Positions 26,208 through 34,865 of a DNA stretch of 64,000 nucleotides are shown in pieces. The stretch's first letter is position 1, and the number at the start of each line of letters is the position of its first letter. This stretch comes from Variovorax paradoxus (lineage in GTDB: Bacteria; Pseudomonadota; Gammaproteobacteria; Burkholderiales; Burkholderiaceae_C). A program made the translations under genes and the position numbers. The notes under the pieces are model-generated. The model saw only the letters and a list, made by a program, of their open reading frames with translations. It did no database searches and was not told the DNA's origin. The DNA is taken from NCBI RefSeq assembly GCF_030811855.1, contig NZ_JAUSRN010000012.1, positions 124,001 through 188,000 on the forward strand, read 5' to 3'.

Positions 26208-26309
26208 CTGCTACCGACAGGCTGCCCACGGGCGAATCGAGAGACCGCTGCAGACCAGTGCTTGCCCATTGCCAATGGGCATGCCGAATAGAGACCGATA
26301 GGAGGCCCG

Positions 26310-26537
26310 ATGACAATACCGGAAGAGCGAGTTGAATACTTCAAGGACGGTACGGTCCGCGCACGCGGTCAGATGCTCGATGGCCTGTTGAGCGGCTACT
26401 GGGAATGGTTCCGCAAGGATGGCGTTCGAATGCGCTCGGGCTATTTCGAGCTTGGAGCCCAAGTAGGAACATGGACGACCTACGATAAGCACGGTGCGGT
26501 GTACAAAGTCACAACGATGAAGCCAAAGGGCAAGTGA
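26310..26537 (+). CDS. MORN-repeat-like small protein (YwqK-type)
   Basis: A 75-residue protein with two or three short beta repeats of the pattern YF.DG..R..G...G...G.W..F..DG...R.G.., the MORN-variant unit of YwqK-type proteins, which are often annotated as antitoxin components. AGGAGG at 26300-26305 gives a good ribosome site. No toxin partner is evident beside it, so a toxin-antitoxin role cannot be supported from the sequence. Confidence 0.65.
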   Translation: MTIPEERVEYFKDGTVRARGQMLDGLLSGYWEWFRKDGVRMRSGYFELGAQVGTWTTYDKHGAVYKVTTMKPKGK

Positions 26538-26571
26538 TGGCCAGGAATAGCCGGTCGGCTCCGTGGCATGC

Positions 26572-26988
26572 CTACAGAGAAATGAACGCCGCCACCACCA
26601 AAGCCACACCGCCAACGATTGAGGCGACCGCGCCAAGCATATTGCCGAGATAAACGACGCGTTCGACTCCCTCGCCGGCCGAAAGCCCGCGACGCCCAGT
26701 CAACGCGGCCAGCGGCGTAGAGACACAGAATCCATATGCTGACACGATGAGTGCGGTGGCAACGATCCACGCAAGAGGCGCCGGAGCAGAGACCGATGGC
26801 AGCCATGCCGCAACCGCGAACATCAAGGTTGCACCGATGGGCAGGCTCAAGTGAGCGACTCGCCAGGAGTTCACAACGTGAGCAGCTGCATTGCGCTTGA
26901 TCGCTCGCGCATAGGGGGCGCCCAGCAGCAATCCGAACAACAAGACGATGGCACCGTGGAAGGCGAGATGGCGGGCGGCAGACAGCAT
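26572..26988 (-). CDS. Four-helix membrane protein, styrene-oxide isomerase / hydroxylaminobenzene mutase-like
   Basis: A 138-residue protein with four hydrophobic helices (starting at GAIVLLFGLLLGA, LSLPIGATLMFAVAAWLP, LAWIVATALIVSAYG and NMLGAVASIVGGVALVVAA). HG near residue 11 and WRVAHLSLP before helix two resemble styrene-oxide isomerase StyC (WARAHSGP) and HabA, where the second His ligates haem b. If homologous it would rearrange an epoxide or hydroxylamine without added cofactor. The resemblance is from memory and only moderately strong. No styrene genes flank it. Confidence 0.45.
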   Translation of the reverse strand: MLSAARHLAFHGAIVLLFGLLLGAPYARAIKRNAAAHVVNSWRVAHLSLPIGATLMFAVAAWLPSVSAPAPLAWIVATALIVSAYGFCVSTPLAALTGRRGLSAGEGVERVVYLGNMLGAVASIVGGVALVVAAFISL

Positions 26989-27046
26989 GGAGTACGAAAG
27001 AACATCAAAGCTGCGAGCTTAACGTGCAGCGACCTCGACATGAACA

Positions 27047-27490
27047 TCATTGCGCCTGCGCGGCGGCCGATACCGCGGCACGCAGACCGAGCAGGTAGCT
27101 GTCGACGCCAAATCCGCAAATCTGTCCATTCACAATTTCCGCGAACACCGAGTGGTGGCGGAATTTCTCGCGCGCATGAATGTTCGACATGTGCAGTTCG
27201 ACGACCGGTACCGTAAGGATCGCCAGCGCGTCACGGATGCCGTAGCTGTAGTGCGTCCAGGCGCCGGCGTTGATGAGCACCGCATCCACGCCCTCGACGA
27301 AGCCGCGGTGGATGCGCTCGCACATCGCGCCTTCGCTGTTGGTTTGAAAGCTCTCGACCTCGGCGCCGAGTTCCTTTCCGAGTGCCTGCAATTGCGCGTC
27401 GATCTCGGCCAGCGTTATCGTGCCGTATTGCTTCGGGTCGCGCTTGCCGAACATGTTGTGGTTGATGCCGTGCAGCATGAGTATCTTCAT
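27047..27490 (-). CDS. aroQ: Type II 3-dehydroquinate dehydratase
   Basis: A 147-residue type II dehydroquinase interconverting 3-dehydroquinate and 3-dehydroshikimate. Family blocks: LHGINHNMFGKRDPKQYG (normally GPNLNLLGxREPxxYG), SEGAMCERIH, INAGAWTHYSYGIRDAL and HMSNIHAREKFRHHS with the catalytic His region. Several loop residues differ from housekeeping AroQ, which together with the operon context suggests a catabolic or divergent member. It starts 23 bases after the aroE gene on the same strand. Confidence 0.85.
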   Translation of the reverse strand: MKILMLHGINHNMFGKRDPKQYGTITLAEIDAQLQALGKELGAEVESFQTNSEGAMCERIHRGFVEGVDAVLINAGAWTHYSYGIRDALAILTVPVVELHMSNIHAREKFRHHSVFAEIVNGQICGFGVDSYLLGLRAAVSAAAQAQ

Positions 27491-27513
27491 GGGGTTGTCT
27501 GCGTCTCGTCGCG

Positions 27514-28335
27514 TCAGACCAAAGGGATGGTCATGCGGTCGATGACGCCTCGCGTATCGGGCCGCACGCCGCGCCACCACAAGAAGGCCTCCGCTGCCTG
27601 TTCCACGAGCATGCCGACGCCGTCGGCCAGCGTGGGCACGCCGGCGTGCTGCGCCAGGCGCAGGAAGGGCGTAAGACCCTTGCCATAGGCGAGCTCGTAG
27701 GCGAGCTTCGCACCCTGAAGCGTCTCGGCAGGCAGGGGCGGCAGTTCACCCTTGAGGCTGGCCGAGGTGCCGTTGATGACGATGTCGAATCGCTCTCCTG
27801 CCAGATCGCCATAGCCGCAGCCTTGCACATGACCGTGTCCGGCGAACTGCTTTGCAAGGTCTGTGGCCTTGGTTTCCGTGCGGTTCGCCAATACGACCTC
27901 GTTCGGTTGTTGCGCGAGAAAGGGCAGCAGTGCGCCACGCACCGCACCGCCAGCGCCGATCACCAGCATGCGCGCACCCTTGAGCGCGAAGCCCAGGTTG
28001 TGCTGGATGTCGTTGGTCAGGCCCACGCCGTCGAAGTTGTCGGCAATGATGCGGTCGCCCTCGAACTTGAGCGCATTGGTGGCGCCGGCGAGTTCGGCGC
28101 GTTCGAGCCGTTCGGTGGCCAACGCGTAGGCCTGCAGCTTGAAGGGGGCCGTGACGTTCATTCCTCGCCCGCCTGCCTTGCGAAATGCGTGCACGTCGTC
28201 GGCGAAGCGGTCGAGCGAGCCCTCGATCGCGCTGTAGTCGATGTCCTGGCCGGTCGCTTGCGCGAAGCTGCCGTGGATCATCGGCGACTTGGTGTGTCCT
28301 ATCGGATTGCCGATCACGGCGTACCTGTCGGTCAT
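27514..28335 (-). CDS. aroE: Shikimate/quinate dehydrogenase family protein
   Basis: A 273-residue AroE-fold enzyme. IGNPIGHTKSP binds substrate, NVTAPFK contains the catalytic Lys, NFDGVG (normally NTDGxG) the catalytic Asp, and GAGGAVRGAL the nucleotide loop. The NRTET segment after beta-2 is compatible with NADP. The ATG at 28335 overlaps the CoA-transferase stop (ATGA). As the housekeeping gene is normally elsewhere in such genomes, this copy is probably catabolic, feeding shikimate or quinate into protocatechuate metabolism; that is an inference. Confidence 0.85.
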   Translation of the reverse strand: MTDRYAVIGNPIGHTKSPMIHGSFAQATGQDIDYSAIEGSLDRFADDVHAFRKAGGRGMNVTAPFKLQAYALATERLERAELAGATNALKFEGDRIIADNFDGVGLTNDIQHNLGFALKGARMLVIGAGGAVRGALLPFLAQQPNEVVLANRTETKATDLAKQFAGHGHVQGCGYGDLAGERFDIVINGTSASLKGELPPLPAETLQGAKLAYELAYGKGLTPFLRLAQHAGVPTLADGVGMLVEQAAEAFLWWRGVRPDTRGVIDRMTIPLV

Positions 28336-29576
28336 GACTTGTCTCCTTGCTTGCTGTAGAGCACGCCGTCGGCCTGCATGTCGGCGATCTGTGCCGCATC
28401 GAAACCGAGGCTGGCTGCGATTTCCGCGTTGTGCTCGCCCAGTTCGGGCGCCACCTGCGTGATCGAGGTGTCGCAGCCCGACATGCGAAAAGGCAGGTTC
28501 GGCAGGCGGATCTTGCCGAGCACCGGGTGGTCCTGCTCGACCACCATGCCGCGCGCACGGATCTGCGGATCGGCCAGCACTTCGTCGATGCGCTGGACCT
28601 TGGCGGCAGGCACGTCGATGCCGTCCAGCATCTTCAGCACTTGGGCGACCGGCTGCGCCGCAACCCACGGCTTCACCACTTCGAGGATCTCCGCGCGATG
28701 GGCATTGCGCCCGGCCGAAGCGTGCAGCCGCGTGTCGCCGCCGAACCCCGCAGGGCCACCATTCTTTTCGACAAGCGCGGCAAAGCGCTTCCATGCGTCG
28801 TCCACCTGTGCGGCGATCACGAGGTCACCGTCCTGCGCGCGGAACACGCCGTAGAGCGTGGAATTGGGCATGTCGTGCCCGGTCTGCACCGGCACTTCCT
28901 GTCCGTTGGAAAGCGTGTAGCACTGCACCGCGTACTCGTGCATGGACACCAGCGTGTCGTACAGCGCCATGTCGATGTGTTGCCCGCGGCCGGACTTCAC
29001 GCGCCCCAGCAGCGCGGCATTGATCGCGGCGACCGCATGGATGCCGGTGTACATGTCGCCCAGCGAGATGCGCAGCAATGGCGGCGCCTCGCCAGGGTTG
29101 CCGACCATCTGCATGATGCCGCTCTTGGCCTCGGCGATGAGGCCGAAGCCAGCGCGGTGCGAGTCGGGGCCGGTGTGGCCGTAAGCCGAGATCGAGCAGT
29201 ACACGAGTCCGGGGTTGGTTTCCGCGAGTTCGGCATAGCCCAGGCCGAGCTTGTCGAGCGCACCGGGGCGGTAGTTCTCGACGAACACGTCGGCACTGTC
29301 GACCAGCTTCTTCATCAACGCGCGGCCGCGCGGATCTTTCGTGTTCACGCTGAGCCCCTTCTTGCCCATGTTCTGCTGCAGGAAGTAGCCGCTGTGATCG
29401 CCGACGAACCACGCATGCTGACGCCCGGCATCGCCCGTGCCGGGGCGCTCGACCTTGATGACCTCCGCACCGAGCGCGGCGAGGCAGCGCCCAACATAGG
29501 GGCCGGCCAGGAAGTGGCTGTAGTCGATCACGCGGAAGCCGGCCAGCGGCAGCGCTTGCTTTTGCGACGTGCTCAT
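28332..29576 (-). CDS. CaiB/BaiF (class III) CoA transferase
   Basis: A 414-residue family III CoA transferase moving CoA between two carboxylates. LAGPYVGRCLAALGAEVIKVE is the N-terminal family block, and ENYRPGALDKLGLGY and SLGDMYTGIHA follow, the latter with the catalytic Asp expected near residue 170. Both ends overlap neighbours by four bases. Its partner MaoC hydratase directly upstream recalls mesaconyl/itaconyl-type or C4-branched dicarboxylate pathways. Confidence 0.9.
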   Translation of the reverse strand: MSTSQKQALPLAGFRVIDYSHFLAGPYVGRCLAALGAEVIKVERPGTGDAGRQHAWFVGDHSGYFLQQNMGKKGLSVNTKDPRGRALMKKLVDSADVFVENYRPGALDKLGLGYAELAETNPGLVYCSISAYGHTGPDSHRAGFGLIAEAKSGIMQMVGNPGEAPPLLRISLGDMYTGIHAVAAINAALLGRVKSGRGQHIDMALYDTLVSMHEYAVQCYTLSNGQEVPVQTGHDMPNSTLYGVFRAQDGDLVIAAQVDDAWKRFAALVEKNGGPAGFGGDTRLHASAGRNAHRAEILEVVKPWVAAQPVAQVLKMLDGIDVPAAKVQRIDEVLADPQIRARGMVVEQDHPVLGKIRLPNLPFRMSGCDTSITQVAPELGEHNAEIAASLGFDAAQIADMQADGVLYSKQGDKS

Positions 29577-30034
29577 ACCGGCTTCCTCGGCACCATCACG
29601 CGGTGCTCGCCTTTTTGCACGACCTCGTCGCGCTGGTTGATGAGTTCGGACGGCAGCACGAGGATGCCCCAGCCCGGCTTGCTCTTCGATTCGCGCTTGC
29701 TGCCGACGTGGAATTTCACGCGCACCGTATCGCCGAGCTTGATGGGGCCGACGAAGCTCCATTCCCAGCCGAGGGACATGCCCGGCATGAAGCGCATGTC
29801 GCTCTTGGTCTTGAGCCCGTCGGCCACCGAGAGGCCGAACAGCCCGTGCGCCACGCGGGTGCCGAACGGTGTGGTGCGCGCATAAGCTTCGTCGGTGTGA
29901 ACAGGGGTGTGGTCGCCGGTGAGGTCGGCGTACGCCATCACGCGGGCTTCTGTCACTTCGTAGGGCGGGCTGATGCACTCCTGGCCGACGACGGCGTCGT
30001 CCCAGTACTTGTCTTCGATGGTCAAGGCGGTCAT
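29573..30034 (-). CDS. MaoC family hydratase (mesaconyl-CoA hydratase-like)
   Basis: A 153-residue hot-dog protein with the hydratase motif YADLTGDHTPVHTDEAYA (catalytic Asp and His) and VAHGLFGLSVADGL. It overlaps the CoA-transferase gene by four bases, supporting action on the CoA ester that enzyme makes. The VOC gene lies 31 bases upstream. Confidence 0.87.
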   Translation of the reverse strand: MTALTIEDKYWDDAVVGQECISPPYEVTEARVMAYADLTGDHTPVHTDEAYARTTPFGTRVAHGLFGLSVADGLKTKSDMRFMPGMSLGWEWSFVGPIKLGDTVRVKFHVGSKRESKSKPGWGILVLPSELINQRDEVVQKGEHRVMVPRKPV

Positions 30035-30065
30035 GGTGTCTCTCTATGCGTCGGGCGACGGTTCT

Positions 30066-30449
30066 TCAGGCGCGGGGATCGATGGCGAGCGCGCGCGCCA
30101 CGGCGCCAGCACTGGCCTGGATGAATTCGACGGCCAGTCCGTCCGGCAGGCGCAGCCAGTTGCGGCCCTGCGGCATTTCGGTCACATCGAAGGCCTGCGC
30201 TGCGGCGAGAGCGGCTTCGAGGTCTTCGCACATCACGCCGAGATGGCCAAGGCGGCCTTCAGGCCCTGCGTAGTCCGGTTTGGCCATGAACTGCATGCCG
30301 CCGAGGGTCCAGTACTGGACCGGGTCTTCTAGCGTGCCCTGTACCTCGCGCATCGTCATGGCGCAAACGTCGTGGAAGAACTTGATGTGCCAATGGATGT
30401 CTTTCACCCAGATGGCGACGTGTTCCACATAAGCGCGCGGCGTGCTCAT
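30066..30449 (-). CDS. VOC (glyoxalase/dioxygenase-fold) protein
   Basis: A 127-residue single VOC-domain protein with two beta-alpha-beta-beta-beta modules. A probable metal His is in VEHVAIWVKD and a Glu in GLAVEFIQ; GRLGHLGVMCED starts the second module. Members isomerise, epimerise or cleave small substrates; methylmalonyl-CoA-epimerase-like or lyase activity is possible but cannot be fixed here. Starts with an ATGA overlap to the ketopantoate-reductase-like gene. Confidence 0.8.
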   Translation of the reverse strand: MSTPRAYVEHVAIWVKDIHWHIKFFHDVCAMTMREVQGTLEDPVQYWTLGGMQFMAKPDYAGPEGRLGHLGVMCEDLEAALAAAQAFDVTEMPQGRNWLRLPDGLAVEFIQASAGAVARALAIDPRA

Positions 30450-31375
30450 TTCGCCTCCAGCCGGCGTTCAATGCCCTTGATGGCCGCCACCAGCGTCTGG
30501 TTCACCGGTGTCGGCACGTTGTGCTTGAGCCCGGCGCGCACCACCGAGCCGTTGATGAAATCGATCTCGGTGATGGAGCCTTTCTCCAGGCTCTGCAGCA
30601 TCGAGGTCTTGAATTCGTAGGGCAGGCCTTCGGCGGCCATCACCCATGCATCGCGCGGGGACTTGATCGACAGCTTCACGCCGATCGCCTGCGCGACGGC
30701 CATCGCCTCGGTCACGGCCGCGATGGCCGTCGCCTCGATCTCGGGCACCGCGTAGAGGCTGCCGTACACCTGGCCCGTGATGCCGCTCAGTGCGCCGGTC
30801 GAGACGTTGATGAGCAGCTTGTCCCACATCACGCCCATGATGTTGTCGCTGACCTCGCAAGGCAGCCCGGCGCGCTCGAACTCGGCTGCGATGGCCCTGG
30901 CGCGTTCGCTCACGTTGCCGTCGAGCTCGCCGATCACCGTGCGCTTGCCACGGGTGCCGGCAATGATGTGGCCCGGGCCGAGCAGAACGCCGCCAACGTA
31001 GGTCTTGCCGGCCAGCACGTGCGCGCGGCCGGCGACGTCGGCCAGGATCTCCTCGTGGCCCATGCCGTTCTGCAGCGACATCAGCGCGGTGTCGGGCCCG
31101 ATGATTGACAACGCGCCTTTGATGGCGGCGCGCGTGTGGAAGGACTTGACCAGCACGATCACCAGGTCGGCGGGCGCCAGGCCCTCGACGCTTGTCGATG
31201 CGCGCACCTTGACGCGGCGTTCCGAGTCGCCGTCTTTTATGAGGAGGCCGTCGCGATGGATAGCGTCGACGTGCGCCTGGAACGGATCGATGAGCGTGAC
31301 GTCCGACCCGCCGGCCGCGAGCGTGCCGCCGATGGCACAGCCGAGGGCGCCAGCGCCAAGGAAGTAGATTTTCAT
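30446..31375 (-). CDS. Ketopantoate reductase family protein (2-dehydropantoate 2-reductase-like)
   Basis: A 309-residue ApbA/PanE-type NADPH reductase. GAGALGCAIGGTLA is the nucleotide loop, LVKSFHT and LQNGMG are family blocks, VMWDKLLINV carries the catalytic Lys and TEIDFINGSVV the substrate Glu. Placed first in a catabolic operon, it probably reduces a 2-oxo acid rather than making pantoate. The start is ATG 31375; longer in-frame extension crosses the repeat-rich promoter region. Confidence 0.85.
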   Translation of the reverse strand: MKIYFLGAGALGCAIGGTLAAGGSDVTLIDPFQAHVDAIHRDGLLIKDGDSERRVKVRASTSVEGLAPADLVIVLVKSFHTRAAIKGALSIIGPDTALMSLQNGMGHEEILADVAGRAHVLAGKTYVGGVLLGPGHIIAGTRGKRTVIGELDGNVSERARAIAAEFERAGLPCEVSDNIMGVMWDKLLINVSTGALSGITGQVYGSLYAVPEIEATAIAAVTEAMAVAQAIGVKLSIKSPRDAWVMAAEGLPYEFKTSMLQSLEKGSITEIDFINGSVVRAGLKHNVPTPVNQTLVAAIKGIERRLEAK

Positions 31376-31382
31376 GCCTGTC

Positions 31383-31434
31383 TCTCGAAGGGATGCTTCG
31401 AAGGGGTGTCTCGAAGGAATGCCTTGAAGATAGG
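31383..31434. repeat. Two imperfect 26-bp direct repeats in the divergent promoter region
   Basis: TCTCGAAGGGATGCTTCGAA... at 31383 recurs at 31409 as TCTCGAAGGAATGCCTTGAA..., 19 of 26 positions identical by eye. They lie between the panE-like gene and the divergent LysR gene, where regulator sites are expected. Confidence 0.4.
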
Positions 31435-31490
31435 TTTCGATGAACATTTCGTCCATGACATGGGGCGAATGGTCTACATTCCGTTTTGAA

Positions 31491-32432
31491 ATGAACGCAG
31501 ACGACGACAACCTCGATTGCGCGGGCTTGCTCAGCCTCAAGCTGCTGCGCCTGTTCGACCTGATCTACACCACGCAGAGCGTTACGCGCGCAGCCGACCA
31601 GCTCGGTCAAAGCCAGCCGACGGTGAGCAACTGGCTGGGCCGGCTGCGCAGGCATCTGGGCGACGAACTGTTCGTGCGCACAGCGGCAGGCATGCAGCCG
31701 ACGCCGCGCGCAGAAGAGCTGATCGTTCCGGCGCGCGAGGCACTGGCGGCGCTGCGCCGTGTGGCCGCGCCACCGGAAGCGTTCGATCCGTCGAGCTCAA
31801 GGCGGCGCTTCCGCATCTGCATGACGGATGCCAGCCACATCACGCTGCTGCCGCAACTGCTCGCGCACGTGCGCGCCGTGGGCCCCGGCATCCGCCTGGA
31901 GGCTGCGCGCATCGATGAGGAAACCGGACAGGCGCTGCAGTCCGGCCAGGCCGACCTTGCGATCGGACTGGTGCCGTGGCTCGAGTCAGGCTTCTATCAA
32001 CAGGTGCTGTATCCGCAAAACTGGGTGTGCCTGGTCAACGCCCGGCACCCTCGGATCACCGCAAAAGGCATGGGCTTGCGCGACTTCAAGGCCGAAGCAC
32101 ACATCGGCATCGTCGGTGGTACGGGCGTTCAACTGCTGGAGGCGGCGCTGCTGCGGCACCGCGTCGAACGGCGCATCTTGCTGGAGCTACCCGGCTTCCT
32201 GGGACTGGCCGCCATCGTGTCGACCACCGACCTCGTGGCCACGGTGCCCCGCCAGATCGGCGAGACACTGGCCCGCACCAACGGACTCGCTGTCTTTGAT
32301 TGCCCGGTGCCCGTGCCGCCGTTCACCGTCAAGCAGCACTGGCATGCGCGCTACAACCAGGACCCGGCGAATCGCTGGTTGCGTGGTTTGTGCGAGCGGC
32401 TTTTTGCCAGGAAATCGAACGCGCGCAAATAG
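31491..32432 (+). CDS. LysR family transcriptional regulator
   Basis: A 313-residue LTTR with an HTH (LLRLFDLIYTTQSVTRAADQ, about residues 18-75) and an effector domain of the NodD/PcaQ-NahR-like subgroup (RRRFRICMTDASHITLLPQL). ATG 31491 is preferred over an upstream ATG at 31440. It is divergent from the minus-strand operon 27047-31375 and most likely controls it. Confidence 0.88.
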   Translation: MNADDDNLDCAGLLSLKLLRLFDLIYTTQSVTRAADQLGQSQPTVSNWLGRLRRHLGDELFVRTAAGMQPTPRAEELIVPAREALAALRRVAAPPEAFDPSSSRRRFRICMTDASHITLLPQLLAHVRAVGPGIRLEAARIDEETGQALQSGQADLAIGLVPWLESGFYQQVLYPQNWVCLVNARHPRITAKGMGLRDFKAEAHIGIVGGTGVQLLEAALLRHRVERRILLELPGFLGLAAIVSTTDLVATVPRQIGETLARTNGLAVFDCPVPVPPFTVKQHWHARYNQDPANRWLRGLCERLFARKSNARK

Positions 32433-32501
32433 GGGATCGAGCCTTTCGACGACGACCAAGGTGCATGGGTACGGCAATTCACGACATGTAAGCATGCCTT
32501 C

Positions 32502-32537
32502 TTGACACGACAACGTGACATTATTATTCTGCCGTCA
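32502..32537 (+). promoter_or_regulatory. Promoter of the TetR gene, leaderless type, with internal palindrome
   Basis: TTGACA (32502-32507) and TATTCT (32525-32530) are spaced by 17 bases. Transcription from it would start about at 32537, which is the A of the TetR ATG, so the message would have no leader. CACG-ACAA-CGTG (32506-32517) lies between the boxes and is a good autorepressor site. No Shine-Dalgarno sequence precedes the ATG. Confidence 0.55.
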
Positions 32538-33172
32538 TGAGCACGACCACGTCCACGTATGAGAGCCCGCTCCGCGCAGAACAGATGGAGCAGACGCGCC
32601 TTCGGATACTGGAGGCGACGGCGGATGTGCTGGCGGACGAGGAGGTCAACGAGGTCACGGTTCCGCTTGTCGCCGTGCGCGCCCGCGTGTCGGTCCGTAC
32701 CGTCTACCGGCACTTCCCGACCAAGGAGGCGCTCTTCGACGAGTTCGGTGAGTGGGCGGAGGAGCATCTTCGGGTCGTCCTCCTTTCCTACCCGGACACG
32801 CTCGAGGGCGTCCGCGAGATGGCGCCTGCGCTCTATCGCATGTACGACGAGCGAGCCCCGCTGATCCGCGCCCTCCTATCGAAGCGCGGCCAGGAGATCC
32901 GGGCTCGCACGCGGCGCCGGCGACTGGCGACGTTCGAGAAGGCAATGCGGGAGGTCACCGACGGGCTCGGGCCGGCCGAGCGCCAACGCGCCCTTGCGGT
33001 GATCTATCTGCTCGTGAGCGCGCCCGCTTGGCAGGCAATGCGCGACCAGTGGGGGCTCGAGGGCCAGGAGGCCGGCAAGGCCGCCGCCTGGGCCGTACGC
33101 GTGCTGACGGACGAACTTCGCCGCAATCCGGCAAGCATGAAGGAGATTGATCATGATGACACTCGTCGCTGA
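32537..33172 (+). CDS. TetR/AcrR family transcriptional regulator
   Basis: A 211-residue repressor. The N-terminal HTH spans about residues 20-66 (RLRILEATADVLADEE to SVRTVYRHFPTKEALFDEF), with an all-helical ligand domain after it. Glu is almost always GAG and Leu often CTC, unlike flanking genes. It overlaps the next gene by 20 bases and therefore probably senses the compound acted on by the PEP-dependent enzyme pair, such as an antibiotic. Actinobacterial homologues with the same neighbours would be expected. Confidence 0.87.
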   Translation: MSTTTSTYESPLRAEQMEQTRLRILEATADVLADEEVNEVTVPLVAVRARVSVRTVYRHFPTKEALFDEFGEWAEEHLRVVLLSYPDTLEGVREMAPALYRMYDERAPLIRALLSKRGQEIRARTRRRRLATFEKAMREVTDGLGPAERQRALAVIYLLVSAPAWQAMRDQWGLEGQEAGKAAAWAVRVLTDELRRNPASMKEIDHDDTRR

Positions 33173-34850
33173 GCAGACCTTCGCCCCACCCGGTCCGGGA
33201 TCGTGGTTCCTCGACCCGACTCACTGGACGCGGCCGGTGACCCGCTTCCACGCGGAGATCTTTCCCGACGCGTTCCAGCGCGGCTTCGGCGAGAGCCTCC
33301 GCCGCTACGGATCGCTGCTCGAGTACTTGGAGGCGGGCTTCGTCAACGGTTTTCCGTACTACTGCGCACGCGCCGTCGGCGCGCCGAGGGAGGCGGTCGG
33401 TCACCCGCCGAAAGAGGCGTGGGACGAGCTCGCGCGCAGTCACCCAATGATTCAGCGCCGGCTCGAGACAAGCGCGACCGTGTTCGAGCGCAAGCTCTGG
33501 CGTGAGGACCTCGAGCGCTGGGACCGGGAGGTGAAGCCCGCGGCAATCCGGGCCCACCTCGCGCTGCTCGCGGTTGACCCGGCGGCGCTCGACACGCCTG
33601 CGCTCCTCGCATACATCGATCGCTGCCGCGAGAACCAGATCCATGGCGCGTACATCCATCACCTCTTCAACGTGCCGGCGCTCCTGCCAGTGGGCGACTT
33701 CCTCGTGCACGCGCAAGAGTGGACAGGCCGCTCGCCGGCCCAGTTGCTCGGTCTCCTCCAGGGCGCGAACCCCGACCCGCTCGGTGCAGACGATGAGCTC
33801 GAGCGACTGGTCGGCGCGCTCCGACTGGATGCGACGGCGACGGCCTTGCTCACGTCGGCCGGAGAGCCGGGCGAGGTGATCGCCGCGCTTCGCTCGCTGT
33901 CCGGCGACACGGGCCGGCTCGCTTCGGCCTACGTCGATCGTGTCGCCTGGCGGCCGGTCAACGGCGAGGACGTGGGCGACCCGTCGGTGCACGAGCTTCC
34001 CGAGCTGATCGTCGGAGCGATCCACACAGCATTCGATCGCCTCGAGACTCCACCGGCGAACGACCTGGACCGAAAGACCTCTGCGTTGCGCGACGCAGTG
34101 CCCGCTCGGCATCGCGACGCTTTCGACGCGCTGCTCGAGGAGGCTCGGGCGACCTACCGGCTGCGCGACGAGCGGGGCATTTACGCCGACCTCTGGGCGA
34201 TCGGGATCATGCGGCGCGCGATCCTGGCGGCCGGCCAACGGCTTAGGGCGGCGGGACGGCTCGCCGATCCCGGCCATCTCGTCGAGGCTGGCTACGCGGA
34301 GCTGCGAAGCCTTGTCGCGTCCGGCGACGGCCCATCTGGCGAGGAACTGGCAGAGCGTGCGCGCTACCGGCTCAAGGCGCGCTACGCGGATGCGCCGGCG
34401 TTTCTCGGCGGCGAGCCGGGCGATCCGCTGCCGCCCGAGTGGCTGCCTCCGTCGGCGGCAAGGCTGGAGCGCGCGATCGGTGCGGCCGTGCAGGCGATCT
34501 TCGCCGCGCCGAAGCCGCGCACCGAGGAGCGAAAGGTTCATGGTCTGGGCGTCAGCCCGGGCCACTACGAGGGCACCGCACGGGTGATTCGCGGCACCGA
34601 GGAGTTTGGTCGCATCGAGCGAGGCGACATCCTCGTCACGAACTCCACAACGACGGCATTCAACATCGTGCTGCCGCTCCTCGGCGCGATCGTGACCGAC
34701 CGGGGCGGGCTGCTCTCGCACGCCGCGATCGTCGCGCGCGAGTACGGACTGCCAGCGGTCGTCGGGTGCACCGATGCGACCTCCGTGCTCCTGGACGGTG
34801 CGAAGATCATCGTCGATGGCACCGCGGGCGAGGTCGAGCTCGTCGCATGA
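33153..34850 (+). CDS. PEP-utilising enzyme: central plus phosphohistidine (swivelling) domains, split rifampin-phosphotransferase/PEP-synthase-like
   Basis: A 565-residue protein lacking any ATP-binding domain. Residues 1-480 are helical and resemble the substrate-binding middle domain of PEP-synthase-like phosphotransferases. The last 80 residues are the mobile PEP-utiliser domain: GDILVTNSTTTAFN, then GGLLSHAAIVAREYGLPAVVG with the phosphorylatable His, and a final DGTAGEVELV. The ATG at 33153 follows AAGGAG; an upstream TTG at 33147 is unlikely. The ATP-grasp half is a separate gene 15 bases downstream, so two subunits replace one 860-residue chain, in reversed order. Confidence 0.8.
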   Translation: MMTLVAEQTFAPPGPGSWFLDPTHWTRPVTRFHAEIFPDAFQRGFGESLRRYGSLLEYLEAGFVNGFPYYCARAVGAPREAVGHPPKEAWDELARSHPMIQRRLETSATVFERKLWREDLERWDREVKPAAIRAHLALLAVDPAALDTPALLAYIDRCRENQIHGAYIHHLFNVPALLPVGDFLVHAQEWTGRSPAQLLGLLQGANPDPLGADDELERLVGALRLDATATALLTSAGEPGEVIAALRSLSGDTGRLASAYVDRVAWRPVNGEDVGDPSVHELPELIVGAIHTAFDRLETPPANDLDRKTSALRDAVPARHRDAFDALLEEARATYRLRDERGIYADLWAIGIMRRAILAAGQRLRAAGRLADPGHLVEAGYAELRSLVASGDGPSGEELAERARYRLKARYADAPAFLGGEPGDPLPPEWLPPSAARLERAIGAAVQAIFAAPKPRTEERKVHGLGVSPGHYEGTARVIRGTEEFGRIERGDILVTNSTTTAFNIVLPLLGAIVTDRGGLLSHAAIVAREYGLPAVVGCTDATSVLLDGAKIIVDGTAGEVELVA

Positions 34851-34865
34851 CGGAAGCAGGCGACC

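Noticed and set aside
26310..26537. Toxin-antitoxin module at the MORN-like gene
   Set aside because: YwqK-type annotation alone is not evidence; no toxin-like neighbour is visible.
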